From positions 806,001 through 870,000 of the forward strand of contig NZ_VTWH01000002.1 of the NCBI RefSeq assembly GCF_008369445.1: 64,000 nt of DNA, read 5' to 3'. Each line of letters starts with the position of its first letter. Position 1 is the first letter of the stretch. Below are positions 34,026-42,758 of the stretch, piece by piece. A program made the translations under genes and the position numbers. Below the pieces are notes generated by a model, which worked only from the letters and a program-made list of their open reading frames with translations, made no database searches and was not told the origin of the DNA. Source of the stretch: Aureimonas fodinaquatilis (lineage in GTDB: Bacteria > Pseudomonadota > Alphaproteobacteria > Rhizobiales > Rhizobiaceae).

Positions 34026-34961
34026 CTACGCCGCAAGCGTAAATTCAATATGGCCGGTGGGTGAGGCAACCGAGATTACGTTATGCCAATCGGTCGTGAT
34101 GCGCGCAGCAGCTGAGTATCGGGAGTGAGTTTTATTCTCGATGGCATTTGCAATCCCATCCATGACACCGCCCGGGTTGATTGCCGCGACTCCGAGAAAC
34201 CCGCTCGCCGCAAAAATTCGCGGGGTCCTGGACCAATTTTGCTGCACAGTTCCGGTGAACAGATACGCGTCCAAGTTGGCCGGGTTTCGTGTTGCCGGAC
34301 CACCTGAAGCTTGCGTCAAAAACAGCCGATCAAGATTGGCGAGATTGGTAATTGTAGCAATGTTCGAGCTGCTGGTGATAACGCGCGCGATAAGCATGTC
34401 ATCGTAGCCAGAGTCGAAGACTGGATGCGTCTCGGCCAACGCGCTGGGATTATAGATCGGGTCCGCCAGATCGCGGAAAACGATCCCCTCCACTGAATGC
34501 CAGCGTACATGGTAAATTTTACTCGGTGCGGTGGCAAAATCCGTCTGCACGGTGGTTACCGGCCATATCCCCCGGTGAAGAAACTCCACACCTCCGGGCA
34601 CACGTATAGATGAACCACCCGACGTTATGACGGTAATCCGACCATCCACGGTCTGAACGTGAGGGAAGATTGGTAGGCGTCCTCGAGCCTGCGCAATGAG
34701 AATGTAGTCATTTGGCTCGCCGCCACCACTGGCCGCTGCAATATGAGCGAGAATAGCCTGATATAGCTGTGTGAGATCCGTATTGGACTGAGGAATACCC
34801 GCAGCGGTAATGACGGCCCCAATCTCAGCCTCAATCCGATGGAACATGCCCCGGAACAGCTCGATGTCAGCACCACCGCAGGTGAAGCCCTGTTGCTGCT
34901 CATCGCTTGTTGGATAACGTTTATCCGCCACGTTCCCGAAGGGCGGGTCAAAGTCTGCCAT
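34026..34961 (-). CDS. Phage tail fibre or baseplate-attached protein
   Basis: A protein of 311 residues. The N-terminal part (MADFDPPFGNVADKRYPTSDEQQQGF...SNTDLTQLYQAILAHIA) resembles the start of many phage fibre proteins, with the QLYQAI segment before a variable body. The C-terminal part (FLGVAAINPGGVMDGIANAI...WHNVISVASPTGHIEFTLAA) is beta-rich. It lies between the DUF2612-type baseplate protein and the fibre. Likely part of the fibre complex; no precise family assigned. Confidence 0.7.
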   Translation of the reverse strand: MADFDPPFGNVADKRYPTSDEQQQGFTCGGADIELFRGMFHRIEAEIGAVITAAGIPQSNTDLTQLYQAILAHIAAASGGGEPNDYILIAQARGRLPIFPHVQTVDGRITVITSGGSSIRVPGGVEFLHRGIWPVTTVQTDFATAPSKIYHVRWHSVEGIVFRDLADPIYNPSALAETHPVFDSGYDDMLIARVITSSSNIATITNLANLDRLFLTQASGGPATRNPANLDAYLFTGTVQQNWSRTPRIFAASGFLGVAAINPGGVMDGIANAIENKTHSRYSAAARITTDWHNVISVASPTGHIEFTLAA

Positions 34962-34972
34962 GGTTCAACCTT

Positions 34973-35779
34973 TCAACAATCGTAAGCGCGGACATCGACT
35001 GGGCATATCCACTCGGAATCGGCACCCATGCCATCGGCCATAATCTGCTGCCCGTCTTCCGACAGAATTTCCTGATCATCTTCGGAGGTAATCGCATTGC
35101 CGGTGAGTGATGGCCGATCGCAGAACCCGCCCCATCCCTCTCCAAATCCGAAGGGTCGGAGAGATCCGAAATGAAATCTGACAGCAATACCAAGGGGGAC
35201 CGGCAGCACCCTCGGGTAGAGCTGCACCACAGCCTGTTCAGCTGTCGTTAGTGGACGACCGGGCGCAAGGATCACTCTGCCTCGACCATGCTCCATAATC
35301 ATTGCCTGCTCACCCCAGAGCGTCCTGATGGCAGTGTTGAGGCTGCTGCGATCGAAGTAGGCCTGTATTTGGTATCTTCGCACTCGAAGAAACTTCCGGT
35401 AAAGCTCGTCATCGTTGATGGTGACATAAGCAATGCCGACATCTGAACACGCCAACCAGTTAGCCTCGGCACAGAACCCAAAGATCGTTAGCGCTTCATC
35501 AGGATTACAATCAAAGCCGAACACTGGCTGGGTAGAGCAAACGCAGTGGCGCCGCGGAAAGCCCATGTGCTTACCGAGGATAGTGAGTTGGTCGCCGACA
35601 GCCGTGTCGAGATCAAAATACGAGGCCAGATTACAGATGGCCTGCTGGATCACCTCGACTTGCCGCAAATACGAGCGGATCAAATGGAGGAGTTTAGGGC
35701 TCTCGCGATATTGCGTGAGTATGCGGGCCAGTCGTTGATCGACAGCCTGAAAGTCTACTGGACACTGGGCCATTTTCAC
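34973..35779 (-). CDS. Phage baseplate/tail protein, DUF2612-like
   Basis: A protein of 268 residues. The segment YFDLDTAVGDQLTILGKHMGFPRRH and the later YRKFLRVRRYQIQAYFDRSSLNTAIRTLWGEQAM match the DUF2612 family, whose genes follow baseplate J and serve as the tail-tip (gpI-like) link between baseplate and fibres. The C-terminal 70 residues (GFGEGWGGFCDRPS...) are specific to this phage. It overlaps gpJ by 4 bp. Confidence 0.8.
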   Translation of the reverse strand: MKMAQCPVDFQAVDQRLARILTQYRESPKLLHLIRSYLRQVEVIQQAICNLASYFDLDTAVGDQLTILGKHMGFPRRHCVCSTQPVFGFDCNPDEALTIFGFCAEANWLACSDVGIAYVTINDDELYRKFLRVRRYQIQAYFDRSSLNTAIRTLWGEQAMIMEHGRGRVILAPGRPLTTAEQAVVQLYPRVLPVPLGIAVRFHFGSLRPFGFGEGWGGFCDRPSLTGNAITSEDDQEILSEDGQQIMADGMGADSEWICPVDVRAYDC

Positions 35780-36675
35780 CCCGGCACTACAGTGACTTCG
35801 GTCACATTCGCGATCTCGAAGAATTCAAAGGGAATTGAGTTGTAGAAGGGGTCCGTAAACTCGTCCTTGTATCCGAAAAGGCCGACGAACTCGACGCCAT
35901 CAAAGGTGGATTCGATGAATTGCCGGATCAGATAGGCATCAATGTTCTGGCCATTCCACGGGCGAGTTTCCGGAGAAACTAGGTATTCGGCCAAAGCTGC
36001 CGCAACGACGCTTGGAGATGGTGCAGGACAGCCACGACGATTGGCAGATGCCGTAATCTGAACGGTCAGCCGGACATCCATTTCAACTGGCCGTATGAGC
36101 CGCACCGACCGGCAATAGCCCTCTTCAATAATGTTCACGATGAGGCCGCCATAGGTCGAAATACCCATGGGAATGTATCGGTTGATGACCGTGGCGATTT
36201 CCGCGTCGTCACCACCCAACACAGCCACAGCGATTGTGTTGGGGGGCATCTGGTTTTCATCGTTGGTCGAAGTTTCGTTGACGAAAACCTGACGATAGCG
36301 CACCCCGTCCACATTCTGGACTGCACGGGCCAGATCGGCGAGGATTACCCGGGCTGTTCCCTCGTTGGTAATTGCCTGACGATAGGAACCATCCTGCTCC
36401 CCTGGGCCCCTCTCGGTAAGACGAATACGCCCAACACGATCCAGATTTGCGCCTTCTGCCTGATCAGGGTCAATTGACTGATATACGTCCTCAGCCAGCT
36501 CCCACATCCCGGAAGTCATGTCGGCAAACAACCCATTTATCTGCCCCATGGGAGACTGCGGCGTCTGGATAATTCCGGGCCCAAATTCGGTAACCAAGCT
36601 TTGCTCGATTTCATCAAGTATCCGGCCCAGCGGCTTAACCACAAAGCCGGTCGGCCTCACACCGTACTCGCTCAT
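35776..36675 (-). CDS. Baseplate J family protein
   Basis: A protein of 299 residues. It has the baseplate J/gp47 pattern: TSGMWELAEDVYQSIDPDQAEGANLDRVGRI near the N terminus, an inner domain with NVDGVRYRQVFVNET and IAVAVLGGDDAEIATVINRYIPMGISTYGG, and a C-terminal helical part. It builds the outer wedge of the contractile baseplate. It overlaps both gp25-like (36672-36675) and DUF2612-like (35776-35779) genes by 4 bp. Confidence 0.9.
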   Translation of the reverse strand: MSEYGVRPTGFVVKPLGRILDEIEQSLVTEFGPGIIQTPQSPMGQINGLFADMTSGMWELAEDVYQSIDPDQAEGANLDRVGRIRLTERGPGEQDGSYRQAITNEGTARVILADLARAVQNVDGVRYRQVFVNETSTNDENQMPPNTIAVAVLGGDDAEIATVINRYIPMGISTYGGLIVNIIEEGYCRSVRLIRPVEMDVRLTVQITASANRRGCPAPSPSVVAAALAEYLVSPETRPWNGQNIDAYLIRQFIESTFDGVEFVGLFGYKDEFTDPFYNSIPFEFFEIANVTEVTVVPG

Positions 36676-37034
36676 ATCCCGGTGTCCTCATCGTATACTG
36701 TTGAGACAGAGGCATTGGGAACATCCAGCCGCCGGGTTTGACGGAAATGGCGAATGGAAAAGTCGGTAATCCCAGTCACCCCATCCGTATCCAGAATCTC
36801 AGCTTTGATCACAGCCTCTGCCAGAGGCAAATTTTCGGGCGAACCCAATATCTGAGGTATCCAAGGCACGCCGGCGCTCGTATCGAGAAACCATTCACCT
36901 TCATGCGTCATTAGCCGCTGCCTGGCGTGCTGACCAATTGCCTGCGCGTCGTGAACCAAAACGAGGTTTCCGTTGGGATCCAAATACAGATCAGCTGGAT
37001 CGCCGGTCAGGGCGAGGCCAATTCGCTTTACCAT
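36672..37034 (-). CDS. Baseplate wedge protein, gp25 / gpW-like
   Basis: A protein of 120 residues. GNLVLVHDAQAIGQHARQRLMTHEGEWFLDTSAGVPW is the gp25-like signature in which EGEWFLD (usually GEWxxxxxxG) is conserved. It forms the conserved core of the baseplate wedge and starts sheath assembly. The gene order gp25, gpJ, gpI-like, fibre is standard for myoviruses. Confidence 0.88.
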   Translation of the reverse strand: MVKRIGLALTGDPADLYLDPNGNLVLVHDAQAIGQHARQRLMTHEGEWFLDTSAGVPWIPQILGSPENLPLAEAVIKAEILDTDGVTGITDFSIRHFRQTRRLDVPNASVSTVYDEDTGI

Positions 37035-37042
37035 TGCAAACC

Positions 37043-37705
37043 TCAGAGAGACATTTCGTCGAATTTGTCAGCGATCGCGAGGATGTTATCGCGGTTGGCC
37101 AATGAGTGGTTTGTCCCCGATGATGATCCATAAGCGATGACAAGCTCATCAGAGCCGATCAAGCGTAAAGCTTCAGCCAAAAGCGTGAACCAGTTTCCTG
37201 CCGCGCCTCGCATGCGAAACTTGCCGTCCTCACTCATTTCGATGGCGAATTGCCCATCGGCCGAGCGAATTTCCATGTTCTGGGAATTGAAGTTCTGGAT
37301 TGGCGCAGTGAGACTTTCACCACCCTCAAGATGGGCCTCGTAGTCTGACAGGCTGAACGAGCGGCTGTCTGCCGCGGTGTAACCTTCGCCGTCCTGTTGG
37401 TAGCCTTCAGTTGATCTCATCTGGGGCCGCAAGGTCACCTTATCGCCCGCTTTGATCGGCGACGTTATGACAAAGCCGCCAGCACGCGGGAAGCGGATTG
37501 GCACCTCGAGCAATGCCGGTATTTCGTGTTCTTTGCCCCGGTGCAGCTTCTTGATCAAAGGCTGGATCGTGGCGGTCTGCGTCGAGGGGTCGAATGCAAC
37601 CACCCTACCCGGCATCTCCCCCCACTGCTCGGCCCGATCTGCGGCGATGCGGCTGTCGATAATGTCTTCCAACCTTGAAGTGGTTTTGCCGATGTGTCCG
37701 CCCAT
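37043..37705 (-). CDS. Gp138-like baseplate spike protein
   Basis: A protein of 220 residues. MPGRVVAFDPSTQTATIQPLIKKL is the OB-fold N terminus of Gp138-family spikes, followed by EIPALLEVPIRFPRAGGFVITSPIKAGDKVTL and a beta-helical C-terminal part (MEIRSADGQFAIEMSEDGKF). A trimer would form the membrane-puncturing tip of the tail tube. Stop and start are adjacent to the hub gene (37705). Confidence 0.85.
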   Translation of the reverse strand: MGGHIGKTTSRLEDIIDSRIAADRAEQWGEMPGRVVAFDPSTQTATIQPLIKKLHRGKEHEIPALLEVPIRFPRAGGFVITSPIKAGDKVTLRPQMRSTEGYQQDGEGYTAADSRSFSLSDYEAHLEGGESLTAPIQNFNSQNMEIRSADGQFAIEMSEDGKFRMRGAAGNWFTLLAEALRLIGSDELVIAYGSSSGTNHSLANRDNILAIADKFDEMSL

Positions 37706-38655
37706 CAGTTTTTCACCCCCTCATCAACCTTGCCGCCCTCTATCCGCTCGCCCGTGACGATCACTCGGAAGTCACCATCCTTATTATCGCCAGTGTAGAC
37801 GACCTCCGAAACTCGATAGGCGCCGCCTTCAGCATTCATCGAAAGAGTTTGGCTTTCGATGACAACCTTTCGGTTTGGCCGGATTTCCGGGTTGAGCAGT
37901 GCCTCAACCTGGACGCCATTGTCCGTGATGGTTGGCGTTCCGATCAGGCCTGTGGAAGGGCTCAGAAAGGCAGCAGCTTCAATGTAGCCATTGCCTGGCA
38001 CGATCTCCAATGCCTCATTCTGCAACGACCAATAGAGCTTGTTCTGTCGAGAAATACGGTCCATCTCCTGTGTGCACGAACTGCAAACGGAATATGGCCT
38101 CCGGAAAGGAGGAAGGTCGTCCAGACCCTTCCACTCGCCCCGATCAATCCCATCTTTCTCGAACTCTTTATAGAGGTCATCGATTACAGTGCCGACACGC
38201 GTGCCTGCGGGATAAGTTTTGCTCAGGAATGCGTTTCGCAGTGCTTTCACACCATCGCCGCACGAAAGAGTTGTGATGATATCAGCGCCCTCACGGCGAT
38301 GACGAACGTCGCGCAAAACCCCTTTGAAGATGATGCCGACATTCGAGCTTGAAGCTGAAGCTTCTGTCTGCGCCCCGCCGGAGGTGAACGGCAATGTTCC
38401 CATTGCGCTTATGCCAGCGGGCGGCATGTAACCAGCTTCTAAGGTGACAAGATCGAGCTCTTTGCCGACAGCGTTCCGGTTGCCCTCAGCCAAATTCCAG
38501 ATCTCAATTTCCGCGGTGTTGGCGTTTCCGGATATATCCTTGGCAATGTTGAATGCGACCCTCATCTGAGGCCCATTCTCACCACCAGGATTAACCGTGA
38601 AGCCTCCGCCGGAGCCTTGGAATGTGGCTCTGACTTTCCGAATATACTGGAGCAT
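37705..38655 (-). CDS. Phage baseplate hub protein
   Basis: A protein of 316 residues. Segments such as NIAKDISGNANTAEIEIWNLAE, GIIFKGVLRDVRHRREGADIITTLSCGDG, and SRQNKLYWSLQNEALEIVPGNGYIEAAAFLS match the gpD/XkdQ-type hub that joins tail tube and spike. Two cysteines (CSSC) sit mid-protein. It lies between the plug-like protein and the spike, as expected. Confidence 0.82.
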   Translation of the reverse strand: MLQYIRKVRATFQGSGGGFTVNPGGENGPQMRVAFNIAKDISGNANTAEIEIWNLAEGNRNAVGKELDLVTLEAGYMPPAGISAMGTLPFTSGGAQTEASASSSNVGIIFKGVLRDVRHRREGADIITTLSCGDGVKALRNAFLSKTYPAGTRVGTVIDDLYKEFEKDGIDRGEWKGLDDLPPFRRPYSVCSSCTQEMDRISRQNKLYWSLQNEALEIVPGNGYIEAAAFLSPSTGLIGTPTITDNGVQVEALLNPEIRPNRKVVIESQTLSMNAEGGAYRVSEVVYTGDNKDGDFRVIVTGERIEGGKVDEGVKN

Positions 38656-38661
38656 GTTTCC

Positions 38662-38988
38662 TCAACCGACCACAGCCGCAATCTCCGCCGGAGTAGCGTG
38701 ATACATCCTCACCATCCCGCCGGGCAGTTCATCCCGGCCCGGGTTGGTTTCTCCTGTCTCGGAAAGCAGGAAGATCGAGCCCAGGCCAAAATCATAGGCA
38801 GCCAGTAGATCGCTTCCGACCACTAGGCGGCGTCCTGTCAGAACTGGCGTATCGTCGATGGACAGATCCATCATCCAGCGTTCAGCAGTGACATTGTAGC
38901 GAATGCGGATTGTGCAGCGACGGCCGTTAAGGACGACGGTGAACTGCTGATCAGCATCATTGGTAACAACAAACTCTCGCATGGTCAT
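38662..38988 (-). CDS. Phage baseplate plug-like protein
   Basis: A protein of 108 residues. The pattern FTVVLNGRRCTIRIRYNVTAERWMMDLSIDDTPVLTGRRLVVGSDLLAAYDF is that of small baseplate plug proteins (recalled as DUF6983), encoded just before the hub. It overlaps the Dit-like gene by 4 bp (38985-38988). Confidence 0.78.
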   Translation of the reverse strand: MTMREFVVTNDADQQFTVVLNGRRCTIRIRYNVTAERWMMDLSIDDTPVLTGRRLVVGSDLLAAYDFGLGSIFLLSETGETNPGRDELPGGMVRMYHATPAEIAAVVG

Positions 38989-39575
38989 TCTCCGAACATG
39001 CTGTAGAGCAGCGAGGAACCGCGGCTTGCTTCGACCGGCTTAGTGGCACTATCGCCCCTTTGTACTGTGCTCGACGCCCGATCAGATGTCTGCCTGTCAC
39101 CTGATCGTTCCGACGTTGGCGCGGCCGACCGGCGGCTGTCTTTGCCGCCCGGGTCAGCTTTTCCGCCCCGCTCGCTTTTGCGCTGTCCGCTGGAATCGGA
39201 TGCTGCTGCCTGAGCGGTATCGACCAGAATGACTTCCTGTAGTTCAACCGTTCCACGAAACACTTGGCTGTAAGTCGCATCACGTTCGGCTGTCAGTCGG
39301 CGGATCAGCAAATTCCGGTAGATATCAAGCCCGGATACCATCGTGAATGGTACACGGCTTTCCTGCAGCCGGCGTAATGCTTGCCACGTTGCTGCAGCGC
39401 TGCGGTCAGCGACTTCCATCACCAACCGACGCGGCTGCATGTAGGCATGATCTGTGATGTCAGCCGAAGCCTCAACCGGGTTCAGCGTGATCTCAAGCTC
39501 AGTCTCGTGTTGCTCACGGATGATCACGTCGAGCGATACCGGGCCAATCAGCCGACTGAATGCAATGGCTGTCAT
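38985..39575 (-). CDS. Dit-like phage tail protein
   Basis: A protein of 196 residues. Residues about 10-115 (GPVSLDVIIREQHETELEITLNPVEASADITDHAYMQPRRLVMEV...) match the N-terminal Dit-like domain that forms the ring joining tail tube and baseplate. Residues about 125-185 are a low-complexity, charged Ser/Arg/Asp linker, probably disordered. It lies directly after the tape measure gene, 2 bp apart. Confidence 0.78.
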   Translation of the reverse strand: MTAIAFSRLIGPVSLDVIIREQHETELEITLNPVEASADITDHAYMQPRRLVMEVADRSAAATWQALRRLQESRVPFTMVSGLDIYRNLLIRRLTAERDATYSQVFRGTVELQEVILVDTAQAAASDSSGQRKSERGGKADPGGKDSRRSAAPTSERSGDRQTSDRASSTVQRGDSATKPVEASRGSSLLYSMFGE

Positions 39576-39577
39576 AA

Positions 39578-41590
39578 TCAGTCCGCCACCATCTCACGAG
39601 CCGGGGTAACAACAGGGCCGACGCGACCACCCTTGCCAATGTTGATGTTCTCAAGCGACCGAGCAGCCTGCTTAGCCTGCTCCACCTTCTGCAAGAATGG
39701 TGTGATATTAAGGTCGGCCTTTGCCTCAATGTTTCGCTCAAGATCACTCAAGGCCTCTCTTGCCGCACGAGCTGGGTCGAGGATGCCGCTGTCGAGGTTC
39801 GCCTTAATTCTTTCAAGGCCCTGAATCATAGGGTCAGGGTCAAGCTGCATGCCCTCTGCTGTGGAGAAGGCCCCGCGCACACGGTCATCAGGAGTACGTT
39901 TGAACCCAAGCATTTGAGGAACCAAGCTGTTCCTAAACTCCAGCGCATTGCGTCTCGTCCGGCCCGGCGCTGATGATGGTGAGCCAGAACCAGTGTCATT
40001 CGCCTCGAAACTGGCGCCCCCTACAACACCGCGGATCGAATTCATGACTTCGATAGTCCGCTGAATGGCGGCGGTGATGCGGTCAATGGATTCAGCTATA
40101 ATCTTTAAGGCCAAACCCACTGGGTCAGTAAAAAGACGAGTAAAGTTTTCTCCTGCGTTCTTTGCCCATCCTTCCATTGCCGTCATCGCGTCGGAAATGG
40201 ACCCCTGCTCAAATCCGGCAATGGTGATCGGCTGATCCCACTCCTTCTTCAGGTTCTGCCAACTGTCTGAGAGTCCCTTTAGCCAACCAAAATCTCCGCT
40301 TCCTTCAGACCAGCCGGAGGACAGAGACTCTCTGGCGCGTGCAATGGCATCTGCAAATCGGCTGGCGGATTGCTCCAACTCCTTAAACTTCGCCTGAAGG
40401 TTGGCGATAGCCTTTTGGCCCTGATCCGTAGATCCAATCAGGCTGTCATCCCCATTAAGAGCAGCGAGAACATCCTCGAATGCTAGAAGCGCTGCAATCA
40501 TTGGCACTCGCCGGGCCATGGCGATGAGTGCTCCCCGGCCAACAGCAGAAGACGCAAGCAGACCAACGCCTAGACCAGCGGCTGTCATGCCTTTGCTCAA
40601 TCCCAGCATTTTAGCGGTCAAGGCAACTACACCGTCGGCAGCCTGATAAAATCCACGGCCAATTCGGTATGCTTGCGTGGCAAGTTGTGAAGCGGTGTTC
40701 ATGGAGCCGACGAGAGCGCGGGAAATGTTACGCGCAAGACGCTGTGCAAAGCCATTTGCCCACAGGCCATTCACCCATTCAAGCAATGACTGAAGCCTAC
40801 GCTTAACATCGTCGTAGTACCCAGCATCTGAGATGGTGAGGAGAAAGTTTTTCCAGTTGTCTGAGAGGTTTGACAGAATGCCGTCAAAGGTCTTGGCAGC
40901 TTCCTCAGAGGCACCGAGATATTTCTTTCCGAGAGCATCAATGAGGAGCTGGATGGTTTCCCGTCCCAGTTTTCCCTTGGATGACAACTCTTGCAGTTGA
41001 GCCGCAGTCTGCCCAGTCGCCTCTGAGAGCAACTCCCAAACTGGAACACCGCGCTCCAAGAGCTGCATAGCCTCCTCGCCTTGAAGCTTTCCTTTCGTCC
41101 AAGCTTGTCCAAGAGCAAGAACAATGCCGTTCAGTTTGTCTGCGCCACCACCGGTAGCGGCCATGGTATCGACAATAGCACGCAGCGAACCATTCGTGGG
41201 GTCAAGCCCGAACGAGCGCATGTTCGCAAAGGCATTGACCACTTCATCAAGCTCAAGTGGCGTTTCAATAGCGAACTGCTTGATCCAGCCCATTGCCTTT
41301 TCGGCAGCCTCGGATGATCCCTCAAGCGCACGAAGGCGGACGCCGAAATTCTCGAACTCACGGCCTGTCGATGTAATGCCGGTTATGAAGTTGCTGATCC
41401 CGCGACCAATGGCATTGGCCCCACCTATTGCGGCGTAGGCAGCCGCCACACCGGCACCTATACGAGCAACCGCTGATGCAAAGCCGCGTGCGTTGCCTTC
41501 AGCGTTTTTCAGCCCGTCATTGAACCTCTTGAGATCGGCCTCACCACGAAGATCAAACCCCAGAACAGCAACAAGTTCATCGACAATCAT
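39578..41590 (-). CDS. Phage tail tape measure protein
   Basis: A protein of 670 residues, the longest in the tail module. The N-terminal 250 residues (LKRFNDGLKNAEGNARGFASAVARIGAGVAAAYAAIGG ... LGQAWTKGKLQGEEAMQLLERGVPVWELLSEATG) are a classic tape measure tmp_3-type domain. Long helices and Ala/Gly-rich membrane-like segments follow. It fixes tail length and passes into the host envelope at infection. At 670 residues it implies a rather short tail. A terminator sits just upstream (41602-41631). Confidence 0.93.
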   Translation of the reverse strand: MIVDELVAVLGFDLRGEADLKRFNDGLKNAEGNARGFASAVARIGAGVAAAYAAIGGANAIGRGISNFITGITSTGREFENFGVRLRALEGSSEAAEKAMGWIKQFAIETPLELDEVVNAFANMRSFGLDPTNGSLRAIVDTMAATGGGADKLNGIVLALGQAWTKGKLQGEEAMQLLERGVPVWELLSEATGQTAAQLQELSSKGKLGRETIQLLIDALGKKYLGASEEAAKTFDGILSNLSDNWKNFLLTISDAGYYDDVKRRLQSLLEWVNGLWANGFAQRLARNISRALVGSMNTASQLATQAYRIGRGFYQAADGVVALTAKMLGLSKGMTAAGLGVGLLASSAVGRGALIAMARRVPMIAALLAFEDVLAALNGDDSLIGSTDQGQKAIANLQAKFKELEQSASRFADAIARARESLSSGWSEGSGDFGWLKGLSDSWQNLKKEWDQPITIAGFEQGSISDAMTAMEGWAKNAGENFTRLFTDPVGLALKIIAESIDRITAAIQRTIEVMNSIRGVVGGASFEANDTGSGSPSSAPGRTRRNALEFRNSLVPQMLGFKRTPDDRVRGAFSTAEGMQLDPDPMIQGLERIKANLDSGILDPARAAREALSDLERNIEAKADLNITPFLQKVEQAKQAARSLENINIGKGGRVGPVVTPAREMVAD

Positions 41591-41601
41591 GGTAGCCTCA
41601 C

Positions 41602-41631
41602 AAAAAAGGCCGACCTCGTTGGAGGTCAGCC
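41602..41631 (-). terminator. Strong intrinsic terminator between exported-protein moron and tape measure gene
   Basis: On the minus strand GGCTGACCTC (41622-41631) pairs with GAGGTCGGCC (41608-41617) over 10 bp with one wobble around a CAAC loop, followed by six T residues. It lies 12 bp before the tape measure start and 58 bp after the stop of the exported-protein gene. Confidence 0.9.
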
Positions 41632-41688
41632 TATAGATTTCTTATGATCAAGCGTACTACTCAGAGGACTTCGCGTCAGGCCGAGTGA

Positions 41689-42069
41689 TCATTCGAAGAT
41701 AAACTTGACGTCCGTTAGGATCGGTCGCTCCATGACGGATTCGCCGGTCACCATAGCCTCAATCGTTATCGTACACGCATCATCCTGTTCTGGCGCACGA
41801 TAGTGCTTTTCAACGCAAGTAGGAATGAGGTGCCTAAAATCTGACCGATCTATCCATGGTGGCCTGAGGAAAACATCACCGCCTGGCAATCTAAGCATAG
41901 TGGTGTCAAACGCAGCATCATCTACTCTGCCGCCTTCAATCCGCACTCGTTGCCCCGCCAACTCTGGAGCCATAATCATAAAATCCAACCCTGAGAGGGT
42001 CCGGACCTCTTGCGCTGTTGAAGCGCCGGCAACAGCGAAAAACGCAATGAATATCAGACCAGTCCGCAT
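41689..42069 (-). CDS. Exported protein in the tail operon (moron candidate)
   Basis: A protein of 126 residues with a Sec signal peptide: MRTGLIFIAFFAVAGASTAQ, cleavage expected near 19-20. The mature part has two cysteines (PTCVEKH, DDACTIT) about 18 residues apart that could pair in the periplasm, and a beta-rich pattern (GQRVRIEGGRVDD, PGGDVFLRPPW). GGAG lies 6-7 bases before ATG 42069. A strong terminator follows its stop. A secreted protein is out of place between tail chaperones and tape measure; it is probably a lysogenic-conversion gene acting in the host periplasm. Function unknown. Confidence 0.72.
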   Translation of the reverse strand: MRTGLIFIAFFAVAGASTAQEVRTLSGLDFMIMAPELAGQRVRIEGGRVDDAAFDTTMLRLPGGDVFLRPPWIDRSDFRHLIPTCVEKHYRAPEQDDACTITIEAMVTGESVMERPILTDVKFIFE

Positions 42070-42125
42070 TATTTTTCTCCAACCCATTCCCTATGTGTAA
42101 AGGGCGTAAGGGAGAAAGCAACACG

Positions 42126-42751
42126 CTAATCCTTTTCGGCAGCCCGGGCTTGCATTGCTCCACGAAGATTGAGTGCCTCGTGAGCGTCCATCACATCGGA
42201 TAGCGTGACCCATTCTTTCAGATCACGCTGGCTGTATATTGGCGGCTCCGAGAGAACTGGCCGCCAAAGATACATGTTCAATGTAGGCGCGGCGCGAAGT
42301 TGTTCGCTGTGGGTTAAGCCGCGGCTGTTCCCATACCCCTCCCACTCGCCACGGCTCCGGAGAAAAAATCGCCAAATACCTCGCGGACTACAAAGGTGAT
42401 GACCGGAATGACTTCACCCAGGCGACCGGAGAAATCCCCGTCAAAGTCCACCGGCTCATAATGGCCGGACGGACGCTTTATGAGAGCCATTTCCGTGAGG
42501 TCTTTCAGGAGCCCTGCAACGTCTTCAGGCTTCAGCCCGGAAAGGATTCCTGTCAGAGCTTGCACAGCGGCAGCGTTACCACGATCCTTCTCCGCCGTTC
42601 CTTCCGACGCGCGCGCGCCTGCAAAGATGTCGGGCAGTTTGTCGATTGCTGGGCCCACCGCTTTCATGAGGCGGGCCTGCATGACGATGGCGACAGTTGC
42701 CAATGGTGGATCGACCTTAAACGTCCGGTCGCCAATTTTCTTCTCAGCCAT
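42126..42751 (-). CDS. Tail assembly chaperone, frameshifted long form
   Basis: The long product made by -1 frameshifting at 42362-42368: 130 codons of the short-form frame, then 78 codons of the -1 frame to the TAG at 42126-42128, about 208 residues. The extension contains SEQLRAAPTLNMYLWRPV and QRDLKEWVTLSDVMDAHEAL, coding-like and lacking its own start codon. Tailed phages make such G/GT-type pairs; the extension binds tape measure and tube proteins before assembly. The place directly upstream of the tape measure region (with one moron between) is right for it. Confidence 0.85.
42314..42751 (-). CDS. Tail assembly chaperone, short form
   Basis: A protein of 145 residues (MAEKKIGDRTFKVDPPLATVAIVMQARLMKAVGPAIDKL) made by the ribosomes that do not shift. 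It has an Ala-rich helical middle and ends GRGMGTAAA. Genes of this size after tube protein and before tape measure encode the gpG-type chaperone. The slippery site lies at codons 129-130. Confidence 0.85.
   Translation of the reverse strand: MAEKKIGDRTFKVDPPLATVAIVMQARLMKAVGPAIDKLPDIFAGARASEGTAEKDRGNAAAVQALTGILSGLKPEDVAGLLKDLTEMALIKRPSGHYEPVDFDGDFSGRLGEVIPVITFVVREVFGDFFSGAVASGRGMGTAAA
42362..42368 (-). promoter_or_regulatory. -1 programmed ribosomal frameshift site T TTT TTC
   Basis: On the minus strand the heptamer TTTTTTC lies in the zero frame as T TTT TTC (the first T is the third base of GAT), the canonical X XXY YYZ arrangement. The -1 frame then runs 78 codons without a stop, ending in TAG at 42126-42128. 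GC-rich sequence just after (CTCCGGAGCCGTGGCGAG) could fold as a stimulator; CTCCGGAG is itself a palindrome. Confidence 0.85.
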
Positions 42752-42758
42752 AATTGCC

